Assembly (NCBI GenBank): GCA_963761615.1
Contig: CAVXGU010000003.1
Span: 2,356,001 to 2,420,000, forward strand
Source of the DNA: CAVXGU01 sp963761615
GTDB lineage: Bacteria; Acidobacteriota; Vicinamibacteria; Vicinamibacterales; CAVVIG01
DNA: 64,000 nucleotides
Direction: 5' to 3'
Shown here: positions 7,805-16,858 of the stretch, piece after piece
Layout: the number at the start of each line of letters is the position of its first letter
How positions within the stretch are numbered: position 1 is the stretch's first letter
Translations under genes and position numbers: made by a program
Notes under the pieces: model-generated
Database searches by the model: none
Seen by the model: the letters and a program-made list of their open reading frames with translations, nothing else
What the model was told of the DNA's origin: nothing

Positions 7805-8889
7805 TCAGTCCCCGAACGTGATGCCGATGGCCCGCGCCGTCGCGACGCAGGTCGAAGTCGAGGGGGATGGTCTTGGTCTTGCCCACGACATCCTGAAGCG
7901 GACGCGTGACGATATCGGGTGGCGCGTACGCCACCATCAGCCCGAACGCCCCCGCCCGGGCAAGCTCGACCGCCTTGTGCCCGAACCGCGTCGCCAGCAC
8001 CCGGTCCGCGCTCGTGGGCTCGCCACCCCGCTGCAGGTGGCCGAGCACGACCGCCCGCGTCTCCTTGCCCGTCAGGTGCTGCAGGCCCGCACACACCTGC
8101 GCGCCGATGCCGCCCAGACGCTCCGGCGTGGCGAGAGTGCCCTGCTCGAGGAGGGAGAGCGTGCCGCCTCGTGGATACGCCCCCTCGGCGACCACGACGA
8201 CGCTGAACCGCGCGCCCCACCGCTCGCGCGCCTTCAGCCGCTTCGGCCACGACCTCGAGATCGAACGGAATCTCGGGAATGAGGATCGCGTCGGCGCCGC
8301 CGGCCACGCCCGCATAGAGCGCGATCCAGCCCGCATAGCGCCCCATCACTTCCGCCACCAGGATCCGGTGGTGCGCTTCCGCCGTGGCGTGCAGCCGGTC
8401 GATCGCCTCGGTCGCGAAGTCGACCGCCGAATCGAAGCCGAAGCACGTGGTCGTGCCGACGATGTCGTTGTCGATGGTCTTCGGCACGCCGACGATCGGG
8501 ATCCCGCGCAGCGCGAACTGCTGGGCGATGGCGAGCGTCCCATCCCCCCCGATGACGACGAGCGCGTCCAGTTGCAGCTTCTGGAAGTTCTCGACGACGA
8601 CCGCCGAGTAGTCGCGCCGGCCTTCGGGTGTCGAGACCGGATACGCGAACGGGTTGCCGTGGTTCGTGGTGCCGAGAATCGTCCCGCCGAAGCGCAGGAT
8701 GCCGGCGACGTCCTTCGCCGTGAGCCGGCGCCAGCGGTCCGGTTGAATCAGACCGTCGAAGCTGTCCTCGAGGCCGATGACCTCGATGCCCGCATTGGTC
8801 GCCGACTTCACCACGGCGCGAATGACGGCGTTGAGGCCCGGGGCGTCGCCGCCGCCGGTCAGCACGCCGAGTCGACTGAGCGCTGACAC
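7805..8889 (-). pseudogene. pfkA: 6-phosphofructokinase with two frameshifts
   Basis: The product would phosphorylate fructose 6-phosphate in glycolysis. From GTG 8889 one frame reads LGVLTGGGDAPGLN, VIGGDGTLAIA and GVPKTIDNDIVGT. Gly in GGDGT points to an ATP-type enzyme; Lys in PKTIDND is as in group III PFKs. The frame is lost near 8238-8241, where one extra base explains the break. A second frame continues VVVVAEGAYPRGG to GHLQRGGEP, then is lost near 7844-7850. A third frame gives ATARAIGITFGD and the TGA at 7805. Total length is normal once both single-base insertions are removed. Either a recent pseudogene or sequence error. Confidence 0.85.
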
Positions 8890-8895
8890 GCCTTG

Positions 8896-8901
8896 ACTAT
8901 A
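8896..8901 (-). promoter_or_regulatory. -10 element abutting the pfkA start
   Basis: TATAGT on the minus strand, 6 bases before GTG 8889. Transcription is predicted to start at the G of the start codon, so the mRNA would be leaderless. No convincing -35. Confidence 0.35.
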
Positions 8902-8940
8902 CCAAGCGGCGATGTCGATCCCGCGACCGCGACCGGCGCG

Positions 8941-8969
8941 TTGCTGGCCGCAGAAGTACATGCTAGGAT
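8941..8969 (+). promoter_or_regulatory. tRNA-Ala promoter
   Basis: TTGCTG (8941-8946), 17-base spacer, TAGGAT (8964-8969), followed about 16 bases later by the mature tRNA 5' end. Reasonable sigma-70 match and position. Confidence 0.5.
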
Positions 8970-8985
8970 TGGGGTTCTGCCGAGT

Positions 8986-9061
<76 letters not shown>

Positions 9062-9091
9062 ACTTTCTCAAGCAATCTTGCGATTTCTGAC

Positions 9092-9130
9092 GCCGTCGAC
9101 GTATCCCCGTCGGCGGCTTCTTCGTGTTGT
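9092..9130 (+). terminator. Terminator downstream of tRNA-Ala
   Basis: GCCGTCGACG (9092-9101) pairs with CGTCGGCGGC (9108-9117) over 10 bp with one wobble, a 6-base loop, and a T-rich tail TTCTTCGTGTTGT. Placed 31 bases after the tRNA. The remaining stretch to 9296 has no recognisable gene; the minus-strand frame reading through the tRNA is an artefact. Confidence 0.7.
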
Positions 9131-9296
9131 GTGCCCAGATTCTGCCCATCCAGCCGCGGCGCTCCCAAAGCGCGAAGCCGACCTGCTTCAGGTCCGCGCG
9201 GGGCCGCTGGCGGACGTATTCGACGGGAACCGCGGGCAATCGAGCGCCGCCTTCGTGAGATGGCCGGCGCTCGACTCCGCGTCTTGCCCCGTGTGC

Positions 9297-9579
9297 TCAC
9301 TGCTTGGGCGGCACGAACTCGAAGCCGTACGTCGGCGCGAGGGCCATCATCTTCTGAATCTCGCTGTAGGGCACGTCGGCCGGTGGCGGCAACGTCATCG
9401 ACGGCGCCGGCACACTGCACTCTTTGAAGAAGCCCTCCGCGCCGGCGGGCGCGACCATGACGAGGATCCGCACCTGCTCGGAGTCGATCGTGAACGAGTG
9501 GTTGCGCGGCCAGCCTGCTGAACGCCTCGCCCTCTTCGATCAAGCCTTCGACCGGTGAGTGCGACTGCCCGTTCATCAT
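9297..9579 (-). pseudogene. Cupin-domain protein remnant
   Basis: A minus-strand frame ending at TGA 9297 encodes a cupin-like C-terminus: a strand WPRNHSFTIDSE, then VRILVMVAPAGAEGFFKE and the tail APTYGFEFVPPKQ. The upstream part starting at ATG 9579 (with GAGGAGCG in front) lies one frame off, and the first cupin motif is missing, so only about the last third of a cupin protein survives. Probably a decayed or truncated gene next to the tRNA. Confidence 0.5.
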
Positions 9580-9693
9580 CTGACGCTCCTCGGGGGCCGG
9601 CGCGGTTGCCGATGACAGGAGACTACAAGGGCTCGAAGCGGCGGGACTTCGGGCGGAATACCCATTTTCGTGACCCTTCAAGAATGGGGGGTG

Positions 9694-11130
9694 CTACCCA
9701 ACGAGGCGGTGCTGGTACGCCCAGGCGGTCGCGGCCGTGCGGGTGGCCACGTCCAGCTTGACGAAGATATTGCTCACGTGGCGATCGACCGTCTTCTCGC
9801 TGAGGAATAGGGCGTCGGCGATGGCCTTGTTCGTCTTGCCTCAGGTACGGAGCCCCGACGCGCTGCCACGCGTCCCGGGCGTGCCGCAGCGGATCGAGGG
9901 CGCCTCGCGCGTCGCCTTCCGCCAGCGCCACGGCGCCTTTCGCGTGCTGCGCCATGGCGGTCAGCAACGCCATGCCGAAGCGGTCCGCCAGCGCGCTCAG
10001 TTCGTCGGTGGCCCGCCGCGCTTCGCCGACATCGGACGCGGCCAACATGATCTCGACGTGCGCCGGGAGGAAGCGCGTCCGCTTGAGCGGATCGCTCGTC
10101 TCCGACAGCACACGCCGGGACGCGGCGGCGGCGACGTCGACCCGACCCTGGGCGATGCGGAGCAGCGCCAGCCCCGGATGGGGATCGCGGCCACGCTCGC
10201 TGGCCCGGGAATAGGCCGCTTCGGCCTCGGCCAGTTCGCCCCGGAGACGATGGATCTCGCCTTCCTGGTAGGCCGCATGGCCCGCGTCACCGCCGCGCGC
10301 CTGTGACAGGCGGGTCGACGCCCGCCGGGCCTCCTCGAACGCTTCGGTCCAGGCGCCGCCGAGTTGCATGATCTCCGACCGGTGAACCAGACAGGTTGGG
10401 GCGAACGGTACCAGCTGCGGTTGCGCCTCGCACCAGCCGCTCAGCGCGAGTGTCCATTCGCGCGCACGATCCAGCGCATGCGTCTGCTGGCAGGCGGCGA
10501 TCGCATCGCAATAGATCAGCCCGGTGACGACCGGCGACAGCTCCCCGCCCGTCGCCGCCACCATCGCCTCGTCGAAGCATCGAAGACCTTCCGGGAGCCG
10601 GCCGAGTCGGATCGTCGCGCGGCCCTGGAAGTCCCGGCCCAGCGCGCTCAGATCAGGGTCCTTGAACCGGTCGCCGATGGTGGCCACGTCAGCCGCGGCT
10701 GTCCGGGCCGCCGCGTGATCGCCTGCGGCGCTCAAACGGAAGATGCCGAGCAGCCTCAGATAGCCGCACTCGGCGCAGTCCTGTCCGGCCGGATCGACCA
10801 GATGCTCGGCCCGCCCCAGCCACCCGCTCGCCCGAGCCATTTGACCCACGGCGGTCGCGCGCAATGCCGCCAGAACGCGGCCCTCGCCGCGCGGTGGTCC
10901 TCGCCTGCGTCGAGCCTGAGCTGATGAAGCCGTTCGAACGCCTCGAGCGCCAGTTCATCGCGCCCCGCGAGGGTCGCCGACCAGGCCAGGCGCTCGACGT
11001 CGTCGGCTCCGAGCGGACCGGCCGCGCGCGCCTGAGACAACGCGTCGCAGGCATCGCCCCAGGCTCGCTGGTCGTAGGCGCGTCGGCCACGCAGCGTGGG
11101 ATCGTCTTGCACAGGCGAGAGCCTACACAA
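9694..11130 (-). pseudogene. LuxR-type regulator with TPR region, frameshifted and internally deleted
   Basis: A transcription factor of the TPR plus C-terminal LuxR helix-turn-helix type. Start TTG 11130 has GAGG at good spacing; GTG 11112 is possible. The N-terminal frame (RRAYDQRAWGDACDALSQA) loses register near 10866, where one missing base explains the shift. TPR-like helices then run to about 9850 (LVHRSEIMQLGGAWTEA, GLALLRIAQGRVD). After APYL the frame jumps straight to GKTNKAIADALFLSEKTVDRHVSNIF, the second half of the LuxR HTH, in another frame. Roughly 90 residues that relatives have between these points are missing. Likely non-functional. Confidence 0.75.
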
Positions 11131-11242
11131 GAGCGCCTCGTTCGCGTTCTCGGAGCCATTCGGCCTCAGACCGTCCAGAAACGGCGGTCGCCAGGAGACC
11201 GACCGACGCAGACGCTCGCTAGAGCCGGGGACGGCAGGCCGC

Positions 11243-11803
11243 CTATGGAGCCACCGTCAGCTTGCCGAACATGCCCGCCTTCGCGTGGCCGCGAACCGTG
11301 CACAGATAGAAGCCCTGGCCGACCCGAGTGGCCCGCACGACGAGTTCGGTCGCGTCGAAGGGCTTCTGCTCCCCGTGCGGCCGCAGGACGGCGGTCCCCA
11401 CCGCGTCCGCGCCGAGTGCGGGGGCGTCGGGATACGGTGGCGCCTTCGCGGCCACCCTGAAGTCGTGGTTCATGTCGTCGTCCACGTTGATCACGGTGAA
11501 GGTGACCGTGGCGCCGTCGGGCACGACGATTTCCGGGTTCGTGAGGCCGGCGATCTTGAACGACATCATGTTGTCTTCGGGGCCGGCCATGACGGTCAGG
11601 CGGGAGTCGCGCGCGTGCAGCGTGATCCGGTTGGCCGCCGCGTCGATCGCCGGCGCCCCCGTCGGGGCAGGGAAATCGGCCTCCGCCGCGAAAGACTTCG
11701 TCTGCGTGGAGATCACCTTGAGAAGGCCCGGCGTCGAGGCGTGTTGCGCGGACGCGGGGACGGCCACGGCAAGCAGCAACACCGCGATGACCGGATTCCG
11801 CAT
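11243..11803 (-). CDS. Secreted cupredoxin (sulfocyanin/plastocyanin-like)
   Basis: 186-residue blue-copper protein. The signal peptide (1-19) ends ASA-Q. The C-terminal half is a cupredoxin fold with candidate type-1 copper ligands His113 (MNHDF), Cys168, His173 and Met178 in CTVRGHAKAGM, the C-x4-H-x4-M spacing of sulfocyanin-like proteins. Probably a periplasmic electron carrier. ATG 11803 has a strong GGAGG 8 bases upstream; the longer open frame upstream has no support. The redox partner is not evident nearby. Confidence 0.85.
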   Translation of the reverse strand: MRNPVIAVLLLAVAVPASAQHASTPGLLKVISTQTKSFAAEADFPAPTGAPAIDAAANRITLHARDSRLTVMAGPEDNMMSFKIAGLTNPEIVVPDGATVTFTVINVDDDMNHDFRVAAKAPPYPDAPALGADAVGTAVLRPHGEQKPFDATELVVRATRVGQGFYLCTVRGHAKAGMFGKLTVAP

Positions 11804-12311
11804 GATTCCATCCTCCTTCTGTTTCCTGCTCGTCCAGGCTCGCGGCAGGCTTGCCGTTGGCGGGCCCGCAGGCCGTCCCGCATAGAGTAATCCCTTTCGA
11901 CCGGCAGATTCGGCGGATGCCCTCGACCGCACGCTCGAAAGCGCATTTGCTCGAGCCGGGCGTGATCGTCGACTACGGCCGGTCCGGCGAAGTGGTTGGC
12001 TCCGGACTCCGTGATGCCCGAGGCCACGGTTTCTGGGCAGAAAATGGATCGGAGGGATCGACACGCTTCAGGCACGCGTCGGCATCGACAGATACTCAAC
12101 TGGCGGAAAGAGTGGTGAGCGTATGCCGGCGGGGCGGGTGATTCGGGATCGCCGCGATTCCGACACGAACCTCTGCTCTTCGGACCATCTGCGGCGACAT
12201 CCCGCCATGGACGGGACGACCGGAGCCCGGGGACGGGAACCCGAATTGGCATGTATCCTGCTCGTTCAGCCAATCTTTCGGATGTCCAGCATCCTCGCAA
12301 GCACTGATGTC
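11804..12311. other. Divergent intergenic region without recognised gene
   Basis: About 500 bases between the cupredoxin (-) and the first radical SAM gene (+). No RNA gene, repeat or convincing promoter pair was recognised. Open frames here are weak extensions of the flanking genes. Confidence 0.4.
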
Positions 12312-14024
12312 ATGGCCGACGGACTCCACGCCGGCGTTCCAGCGTCGGCCTCCCGAGGTTCTGCAGTCGTGTTGCCCCCGACGAACCGCCCGCCTGCCTC
12401 ACGCCGCCCGCGCGTGCTGCTGACGTCGGTCTTCGGCCCCTTCTCCGCCGACGACGAGTTCGGGAGTCGCGCGATCAATCCGCTCGAGCTGTATCACAAT
12501 CAAGTCACCAGGGCCCAGGGACCGTTCTCGCTGCGGATGCACCACCGGTCGTGGGGCATCATGCTGATTCAGCACAACCTTGCGGCCCCTTCGACGCTCC
12601 TCGATTTTCCGACGCGGGAGCGCTTCATCGAAGAGCTGACGTCGCACTCGTACGACGTGGTCGGGATCTCCGGAATCGTCGTCAACGTCGGCAAGGTCCG
12701 GGAGATGTGCCGGCTCGTGCGCCGGTACTCTCCGGCCTCCACAGTCGTGGTCGGCGGGCACGTGGCCGCGATTCCCTACATCGACCACCTAGTGAACGCC
12801 GATCACATCGTCACGGGCGAAGGGATCCGGTGGTTTCGCGAATTCCTCGGCGAGCCGCCCGATGCGCCCATCAGGCATCCCGTGATCCCGTCGTCGTTCG
12901 GCTTCCGCCTCATGGGGATCAAGGCTCCGCGAGGCGGCGGCGATCCCGCCGCGACGATCATCCCGTCCGTCGGGTGTCCGATGGGCTGTGCGTTCTGCAC
13001 GACCTCGTCCTTCTTCGGCGGCAAAGGCCGCTTCGTGAACTTCTATGAGACGGGGAAGCAACTGTTCGATGTGATGTCCGGGATCGAGCGGCAGCTCGGC
13101 GTCCGGACGTTCTTCATGATGGACGAGAACTTCCTCCTGTATCGCAGACGCGCGCTCGAGCTGCTCGCTGAAATGAAGCGCCATGGACGGTCCTGGGCCC
13201 TGTACGTCTTCTCCTCGGCGAACGCGATCCGCAAGTACGACATCCGCCAGCTCGTCGAGCTCGGCGTGAACTGGGTCTGGGTCGGCTTCGAATCGCCACG
13301 CGCCACCTATCTGAAGCTGAAGAACGCCGACACGCTCGCGTTGACGCGCGAACTGCAGTCACATGGCATTCACGTTCAGGGGTCCACGATCATCGGCCTG
13401 GACCATCACACGCCGCGGACGCTCGGCGCCGAGATCGACTATGCCGTGTCGCACGATGCCGACTGCCATCAATTCATGCTCTACACGCCGATGCCGGGCA
13501 CACCGCTGTTCGCCGAAATGGAGACCGACGGACGGATGCTGAACGGCGTCGCTTGGGCCGACATGCACGGTCAATACAAGTTCAACTTCAGGCACGACCA
13601 CATCAGCCACGACGAATCGAAGGAGTGGCTGGACTGGGCGTTTCAACGCGACTTCGAAGTCAACGGCCCGAGTCTGTTTCGCATCATGCGCACGATGTTC
13701 GCAGGCTGGCAGCGCTATCGACACGACCCCGATCCGCGCGTGCGCGCCCGGTACGCCGCCGACGGTCGCAAGCTCCGTAACGGCTACGGGGCCGCGTTGT
13801 GGGCGATGGAGCACTACCTCCGCGAGTCGAATGCCGCGGTCAGCTCACGCATCGGCGCCCTGCGCCGTCGCATCGAGCGCGAACTGGGCGGCCTGTCTCC
13901 GGTCATCCATCGGATCGCCGGTCCGCCGTTGCTGTGGTCGGCGCGCCGCGAGGCCGCGCGACATCCCGCCGGGCGGGCCCTCGAGCCTCGCACCTTCGTC
14001 GAGCGCCGGAACTGGGAAGGCTGA
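12312..14024 (+). CDS. B12-binding-domain radical SAM protein
   Basis: About 570 residues. The N-terminal third resembles a cobalamin-binding Rossmann domain (YDVVGISGIVVNVGKVREM, VVVGGHVAAIPY, ADHIVTGEG). It is followed by the radical SAM domain with the [4Fe-4S] motif CPMGCAFCTT (C-x3-C-x2-C), and a conserved MLYTPMPGTPLFAE segment typical of B12/radical SAM enzymes. Such proteins perform methylations or C-C bond chemistry; the substrate cannot be told. Start is uncertain: ATG 12312, ATG 12282 and a distant upstream codon are all in frame and none has a good SD. The next radical SAM gene follows after 8 bases. Confidence 0.85.
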   Translation: MADGLHAGVPASASRGSAVVLPPTNRPPASRRPRVLLTSVFGPFSADDEFGSRAINPLELYHNQVTRAQGPFSLRMHHRSWGIMLIQHNLAAPSTLLDFPTRERFIEELTSHSYDVVGISGIVVNVGKVREMCRLVRRYSPASTVVVGGHVAAIPYIDHLVNADHIVTGEGIRWFREFLGEPPDAPIRHPVIPSSFGFRLMGIKAPRGGGDPAATIIPSVGCPMGCAFCTTSSFFGGKGRFVNFYETGKQLFDVMSGIERQLGVRTFFMMDENFLLYRRRALELLAEMKRHGRSWALYVFSSANAIRKYDIRQLVELGVNWVWVGFESPRATYLKLKNADTLALTRELQSHGIHVQGSTIIGLDHHTPRTLGAEIDYAVSHDADCHQFMLYTPMPGTPLFAEMETDGRMLNGVAWADMHGQYKFNFRHDHISHDESKEWLDWAFQRDFEVNGPSLFRIMRTMFAGWQRYRHDPDPRVRARYAADGRKLRNGYGAALWAMEHYLRESNAAVSSRIGALRRRIERELGGLSPVIHRIAGPPLLWSARREAARHPAGRALEPRTFVERRNWEG

Positions 14025-14032
14025 CGCCGGAC

Positions 14033-14858
14033 GTGTCCGCACCCCGCGATCCCCACTACGCCCTGTTGAGAAATTGGGAGCTCAAGGCGGACGTCGTGTA
14101 CGGCCCGTTCCCGACGAGACGACAGGGGCTGTCACTCGGCATCAATCTGCTGCCTCCGCTGCGCAAGCAGTGCACGTTCAATTGCGTCTACTGCCAGTGC
14201 GGCTGGACCCGTGAACGCGTGCCCACACGGCCGGACGATTTCGGCGAATATCCGGACCCGGCTCGCGTGCGCCGCGAGATCGACTCTCGATTCGCCCAGC
14301 TGAGCACCGCGGGCACCGTCTTGGACGCGATCATCGTCAGCGGCAATGGGGAACCGACGCTCCACCCCTGGCTCGGCGAAGCCGTCGATGTCGTGCTCGA
14401 CATGCGCGATCGGTACTTCCCCGACACGCGAACGGGAATCCTCACCGCCGGCACCGAGCTCGGTCGCGACGACGTCCGGAAGGCCGTCAACCGGCTCGAC
14501 GAACGGATGGTCAAGCTCGACGCTGGCTCCGATACGGTGCAGACACGGGTGAATCTGCCACTGGTCGACGTCGATCTGGACCGCCTCCAGGCCTGGGCCC
14601 ACCGGCTCCGTGACTGCATCGTGCAGAGTTGCTTCATCCAAGGGCGGATCGACAACACGCTGCCAGGCGATGTGGACGCCTGGATTGCACGGGTTGCGCG
14701 CATCGGGCCCAAGCGCGTGCACGTGTACAGCTTGGATCGCACGCCGCCCTGGCCAGGGCTGCGGAAAGTGGATCGTGCCGCGCGAGAGGCGCGGCCCGCA
14801 GCGGCGCATCGCGCCGCCGCAGGCGCGCGGTCAGCGGCGATCGCGATCCCGCGGCTGA
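14033..14858 (+). CDS. Radical SAM protein, 3' end unresolved
   Basis: GTG 14033, 8 bases after the previous radical SAM gene. The motif CTFNCVYCQCGW gives C-x3-C-x2-C for the Fe-S cluster. IIVSGNGEPTLHPWLGE matches the GGE-type SAM contact of small radical SAM proteins, and VKLDAGSD and HVYSLDRTPPW continue the barrel. After KVDRAAREAR the start frame has no stop until 15745 and would run antisense through the next gene. A +1 shift near 14790 would end at 14858, which I take as the likelier end. Function unknown; probably operates with its neighbour. Confidence 0.7.
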
Positions 14859-15262
14859 TCGCGCTTGGGCTGGTGGCCCCGCCTGCGCGCCGGGCCGTGA
14901 TCGCGGTCGTGATCGTCTTCACGCCGGCGCTCCCGTTCGAAGCGCTCGTGCGGTCCGGTCCAGTACCCGAGATAGAACCGGCCGTTCTCGTGACGCGGCG
15001 CGACCCAGTAGGCCCCCTCGTAGGGAGGCAAGGTCCAGTACCCCGCGCGCCAGAGGTAGCGCCCGTGCTCCGGGAACCAGTATCCCGAGACCCAGACGAA
15101 ACCCGGGCCGGGCCGCCGCGGCTGCACCCGCAGCACGCGGGGCGGCGGTGGCGCCGAACCGATTCGAATCCCGATGGAGAACTGCGCCGCGCTCGCCGAT
15201 CCCGTTCCAGCCAGCATGAGGGCCAGCGCCAGCGCGGTCGTGAGGACGGTGCGATTGCGCAT
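14831..15262 (-). CDS. Secreted protein with WXXGXW-type repeats
   Basis: 143 aa. Signal peptide at 1-29 (ends SASAA), then a Pro/Arg stretch and repeated aromatic motifs: FVWVSGYW, YLWRAGYWTLPP, YWVAPRHENGRFYLGYWTG. This matches the YXWXXGXW repeat family of secreted proteins of unknown role. The last 35 residues are highly charged (Arg/Asp/Glu/His). ATG 15262 has AGGAGG at good distance. Convergent with the radical SAM gene, overlapping its likely end. Confidence 0.8.
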   Translation of the reverse strand: MRNRTVLTTALALALMLAGTGSASAAQFSIGIRIGSAPPPPRVLRVQPRRPGPGFVWVSGYWFPEHGRYLWRAGYWTLPPYEGAYWVAPRHENGRFYLGYWTGPHERFERERRREDDHDRDHGPARRRGHQPKRDQPRDRDRR

Positions 15263-15476
15263 GTGAGACCTCCTGCGAAAGTTCCTGCGCACTCCAGGAC
15301 CGCAACGGGCGTGCCACCCGGCCGACGCTTGATGACGACGGTTCACGCCGTTGAGCCCGCGCGATCGGGCAAGAATGGGAGGGGCGGCGTGCCAGAATTT
15401 CACCTTTCTTCGGGAAAAAAGCCGGAACCCCCTTGTCATCCGGAGGTTGCTGTCATAGGGTGGTCAACCGAAGACC

Positions 15477-15704
15477 ATGCTGAACTGGGTGCTCTGCTAC
15501 CTCTCTGGCCGCCACGACTACACCGTCTGGTGCGAGCCCGGCAGCGTCTACCTTCGGTGCGTGCACTGCGGACGTCGATCCCCGGGCTGGTCGCTCGAGC
15601 CGACGTGTCAGCACGTGCCGAGCAGGGTCGTCAAGGCCCGGTCGGTGCCGAGGAAGTTCGCCGAGCGCGTCCTCCCCTTCGAGCGGCGAATCGCCGCGCG
15701 GTAG
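15477..15704 (+). CDS. Small Cys-pair protein
   Basis: 75 residues, unknown function. A hydrophobic N-terminus with a His (YLSGRHDY) is followed by YLRCVHCGRRSPGWSL, a C-x2-C pair that could bind zinc, and a basic C-terminus. Similar short proteins with RC..CGRRSPGW occur in several Gram-negative phyla. No strong SD. A weak TTGTCA-N17-TAGGGT lies about 20-45 bases upstream. Confidence 0.6.
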   Translation: MLNWVLCYLSGRHDYTVWCEPGSVYLRCVHCGRRSPGWSLEPTCQHVPSRVVKARSVPRKFAERVLPFERRIAAR

Positions 15705-15713
15705 TCGCGTCGG

Positions 15714-15743
15714 TTGACACCCGGCTCTCCGCCCGTGGACAAT
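15714..15743 (+). promoter_or_regulatory. Promoter abutting the rhodanese-like gene
   Basis: TTGACA (15714-15719), 18-base spacer, GACAAT (15738-15743), 8 bases before GTG 15752. The predicted transcript begins about 2 bases before the start codon. This is the best two-hexamer example of the near-leaderless arrangement in the window. Confidence 0.55.
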
Positions 15744-15751
15744 AACGCCTC

Positions 15752-16117
15752 GTGCCAGTACCCCGCATCTCGAAAGAAGACCTCAAGCAACGTCTCGACG
15801 GCGGCGACGCACCGGTCCTGCTCGACGCGCGTCTGAAATATCCCTACGAGCACAGCACGGTGCGGCTGCCAGGCGCGGTTCGCGCGGAAACCGACGCCCC
15901 CCTTCCGACGCTGCCCCGCGACCGGGACATCGTCGTCTACGATTCCGATCCCAACGAGCTCGCCAGCTCGCGCGTGGCGGCGGACCTCATCCGCCAGGGC
16001 TATCGCGCACAGGCGCTCAAGGGCGGCATCACCGACTGGCTGAGCGCCAACCTCCCCACCGAGACCAAGGAATCACGCCGTCAGGCGCCGCCCGCTCCGG
16101 GAGCGCTCAAGGGCTAG
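15752..16117 (+). CDS. Rhodanese-like domain protein lacking catalytic cysteine
   Basis: 121 aa, single rhodanese fold: VLLDARLKYPYEHSTVRLPGAV is the first conserved block and VVYDSDPNELASSR the active-site loop. In active single-domain relatives this loop reads YCxCPNExxS-R; here both cysteines are Asp (D64 and D66). Sulfur transfer is therefore unlikely, and a binding or regulatory role is more plausible. GTG start without SD, directly downstream of a promoter. lolA follows after 42 bases. Confidence 0.8.
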   Translation: MPVPRISKEDLKQRLDGGDAPVLLDARLKYPYEHSTVRLPGAVRAETDAPLPTLPRDRDIVVYDSDPNELASSRVAADLIRQGYRAQALKGGITDWLSANLPTETKESRRQAPPAPGALKG

Positions 16118-16147
16118 GCCTTCCCCACCTCGCCGCTCCCTGCGTGC

Positions 16148-16153
16148 TATGGT
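16148..16153 (+). promoter_or_regulatory. -10 element abutting the lolA start
   Basis: TGC-TATGGT, an extended -10 form, ends 6 bases before ATG 16160, so the start codon could be the first transcribed base. No SD precedes the ATG. Weak evidence taken alone. Confidence 0.3.
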
Positions 16154-16159
16154 TACCGC

Positions 16160-16858
16160 ATGGGGCTGAGCCGCGCGCTGACGTCGGCGCTGACGGTCGT
16201 GGCGCTCGCCGCTGGAGCGGGCACGCTCCGCGCGGGCACTCCGGAAAGCGCCGAGGCCCTCGCCGCTGCGCTGCAGAAGCACTACGCGGCCATTCACGAC
16301 TTCTCCGCCGACTTCACCCACACGTACAGGGGCGGCGTGCTGCGGAAGCAGATCGTCGAGAAGGGACACCTCCTCGTCAGGAAGCCGCTGCGCATGCGCT
16401 GGGAGTACACCGACCCCGAGAAGAAGCTGTTCGTCTCCGACGGCACGCGCTTCTACTCGTACCTGCCGGAGGACCGCCAGGTTCTCGTCTCGGCGATTCA
16501 TCCCGAGGACACGGCGGACACCTCGGTGCTCTTCCTCGCCGGGCGCGGCGATCTCGTGCGCGACTTCGATGCCTCGGACGCCCAGCCACCGGCGGGGGTG
16601 CCCCCGGGCACGGTTGCGATCAAGCTGGTCCCGCGAAAGCCCCAGACCGACTACGACTGGCTGATTCTCGCCGTCGATCCCCGGACCCTGGCCCTGCGCG
16701 GCCTGGTCACCGCCGACGATCAAGGCGGGCAGTCGAGCTTCGTGTTCACGAACCTCAAGGAGAACGTCGGAGTTCCCGATGACAAGTTCACGTTCAAGAT
16801 TCCACGCGGAGTCGACGTCATCACCGACGCTCCCGCACCGACGCGTCCCGATCGCTGA
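16160..16858 (+). CDS. lolA: Outer-membrane lipoprotein carrier LolA-like protein
   Basis: LolA shuttles lipoproteins across the periplasm from LolCDE. The 232-residue product has a signal peptide (1-25), then ALQKHYAAIHDFSADFTHTY and the hydrophobic beta-shell motifs KGHLLVRKPLRMRWEYTDPEKKLFVSDG. Length fits the family. It overlaps the following secretin gene by 80 bases. No LolB or LolCDE is in the window. Confidence 0.85.
   Translation: MGLSRALTSALTVVALAAGAGTLRAGTPESAEALAAALQKHYAAIHDFSADFTHTYRGGVLRKQIVEKGHLLVRKPLRMRWEYTDPEKKLFVSDGTRFYSYLPEDRQVLVSAIHPEDTADTSVLFLAGRGDLVRDFDASDAQPPAGVPPGTVAIKLVPRKPQTDYDWLILAVDPRTLALRGLVTADDQGGQSSFVFTNLKENVGVPDDKFTFKIPRGVDVITDAPAPTRPDR

Noticed and set aside
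15263..15476. Promoter TTGTCA-N17-TAGGGT ahead of the small Cys-pair protein as a firm feature
   Set aside because: Both hexamers are poor matches; mentioned only in the gene entry.
14859..15745. Continuation of the second radical SAM frame to 15745
   Set aside because: It runs antisense through a well-supported secreted repeat protein with its own SD and signal peptide; long open frames on the wrong strand are expected at this GC content.
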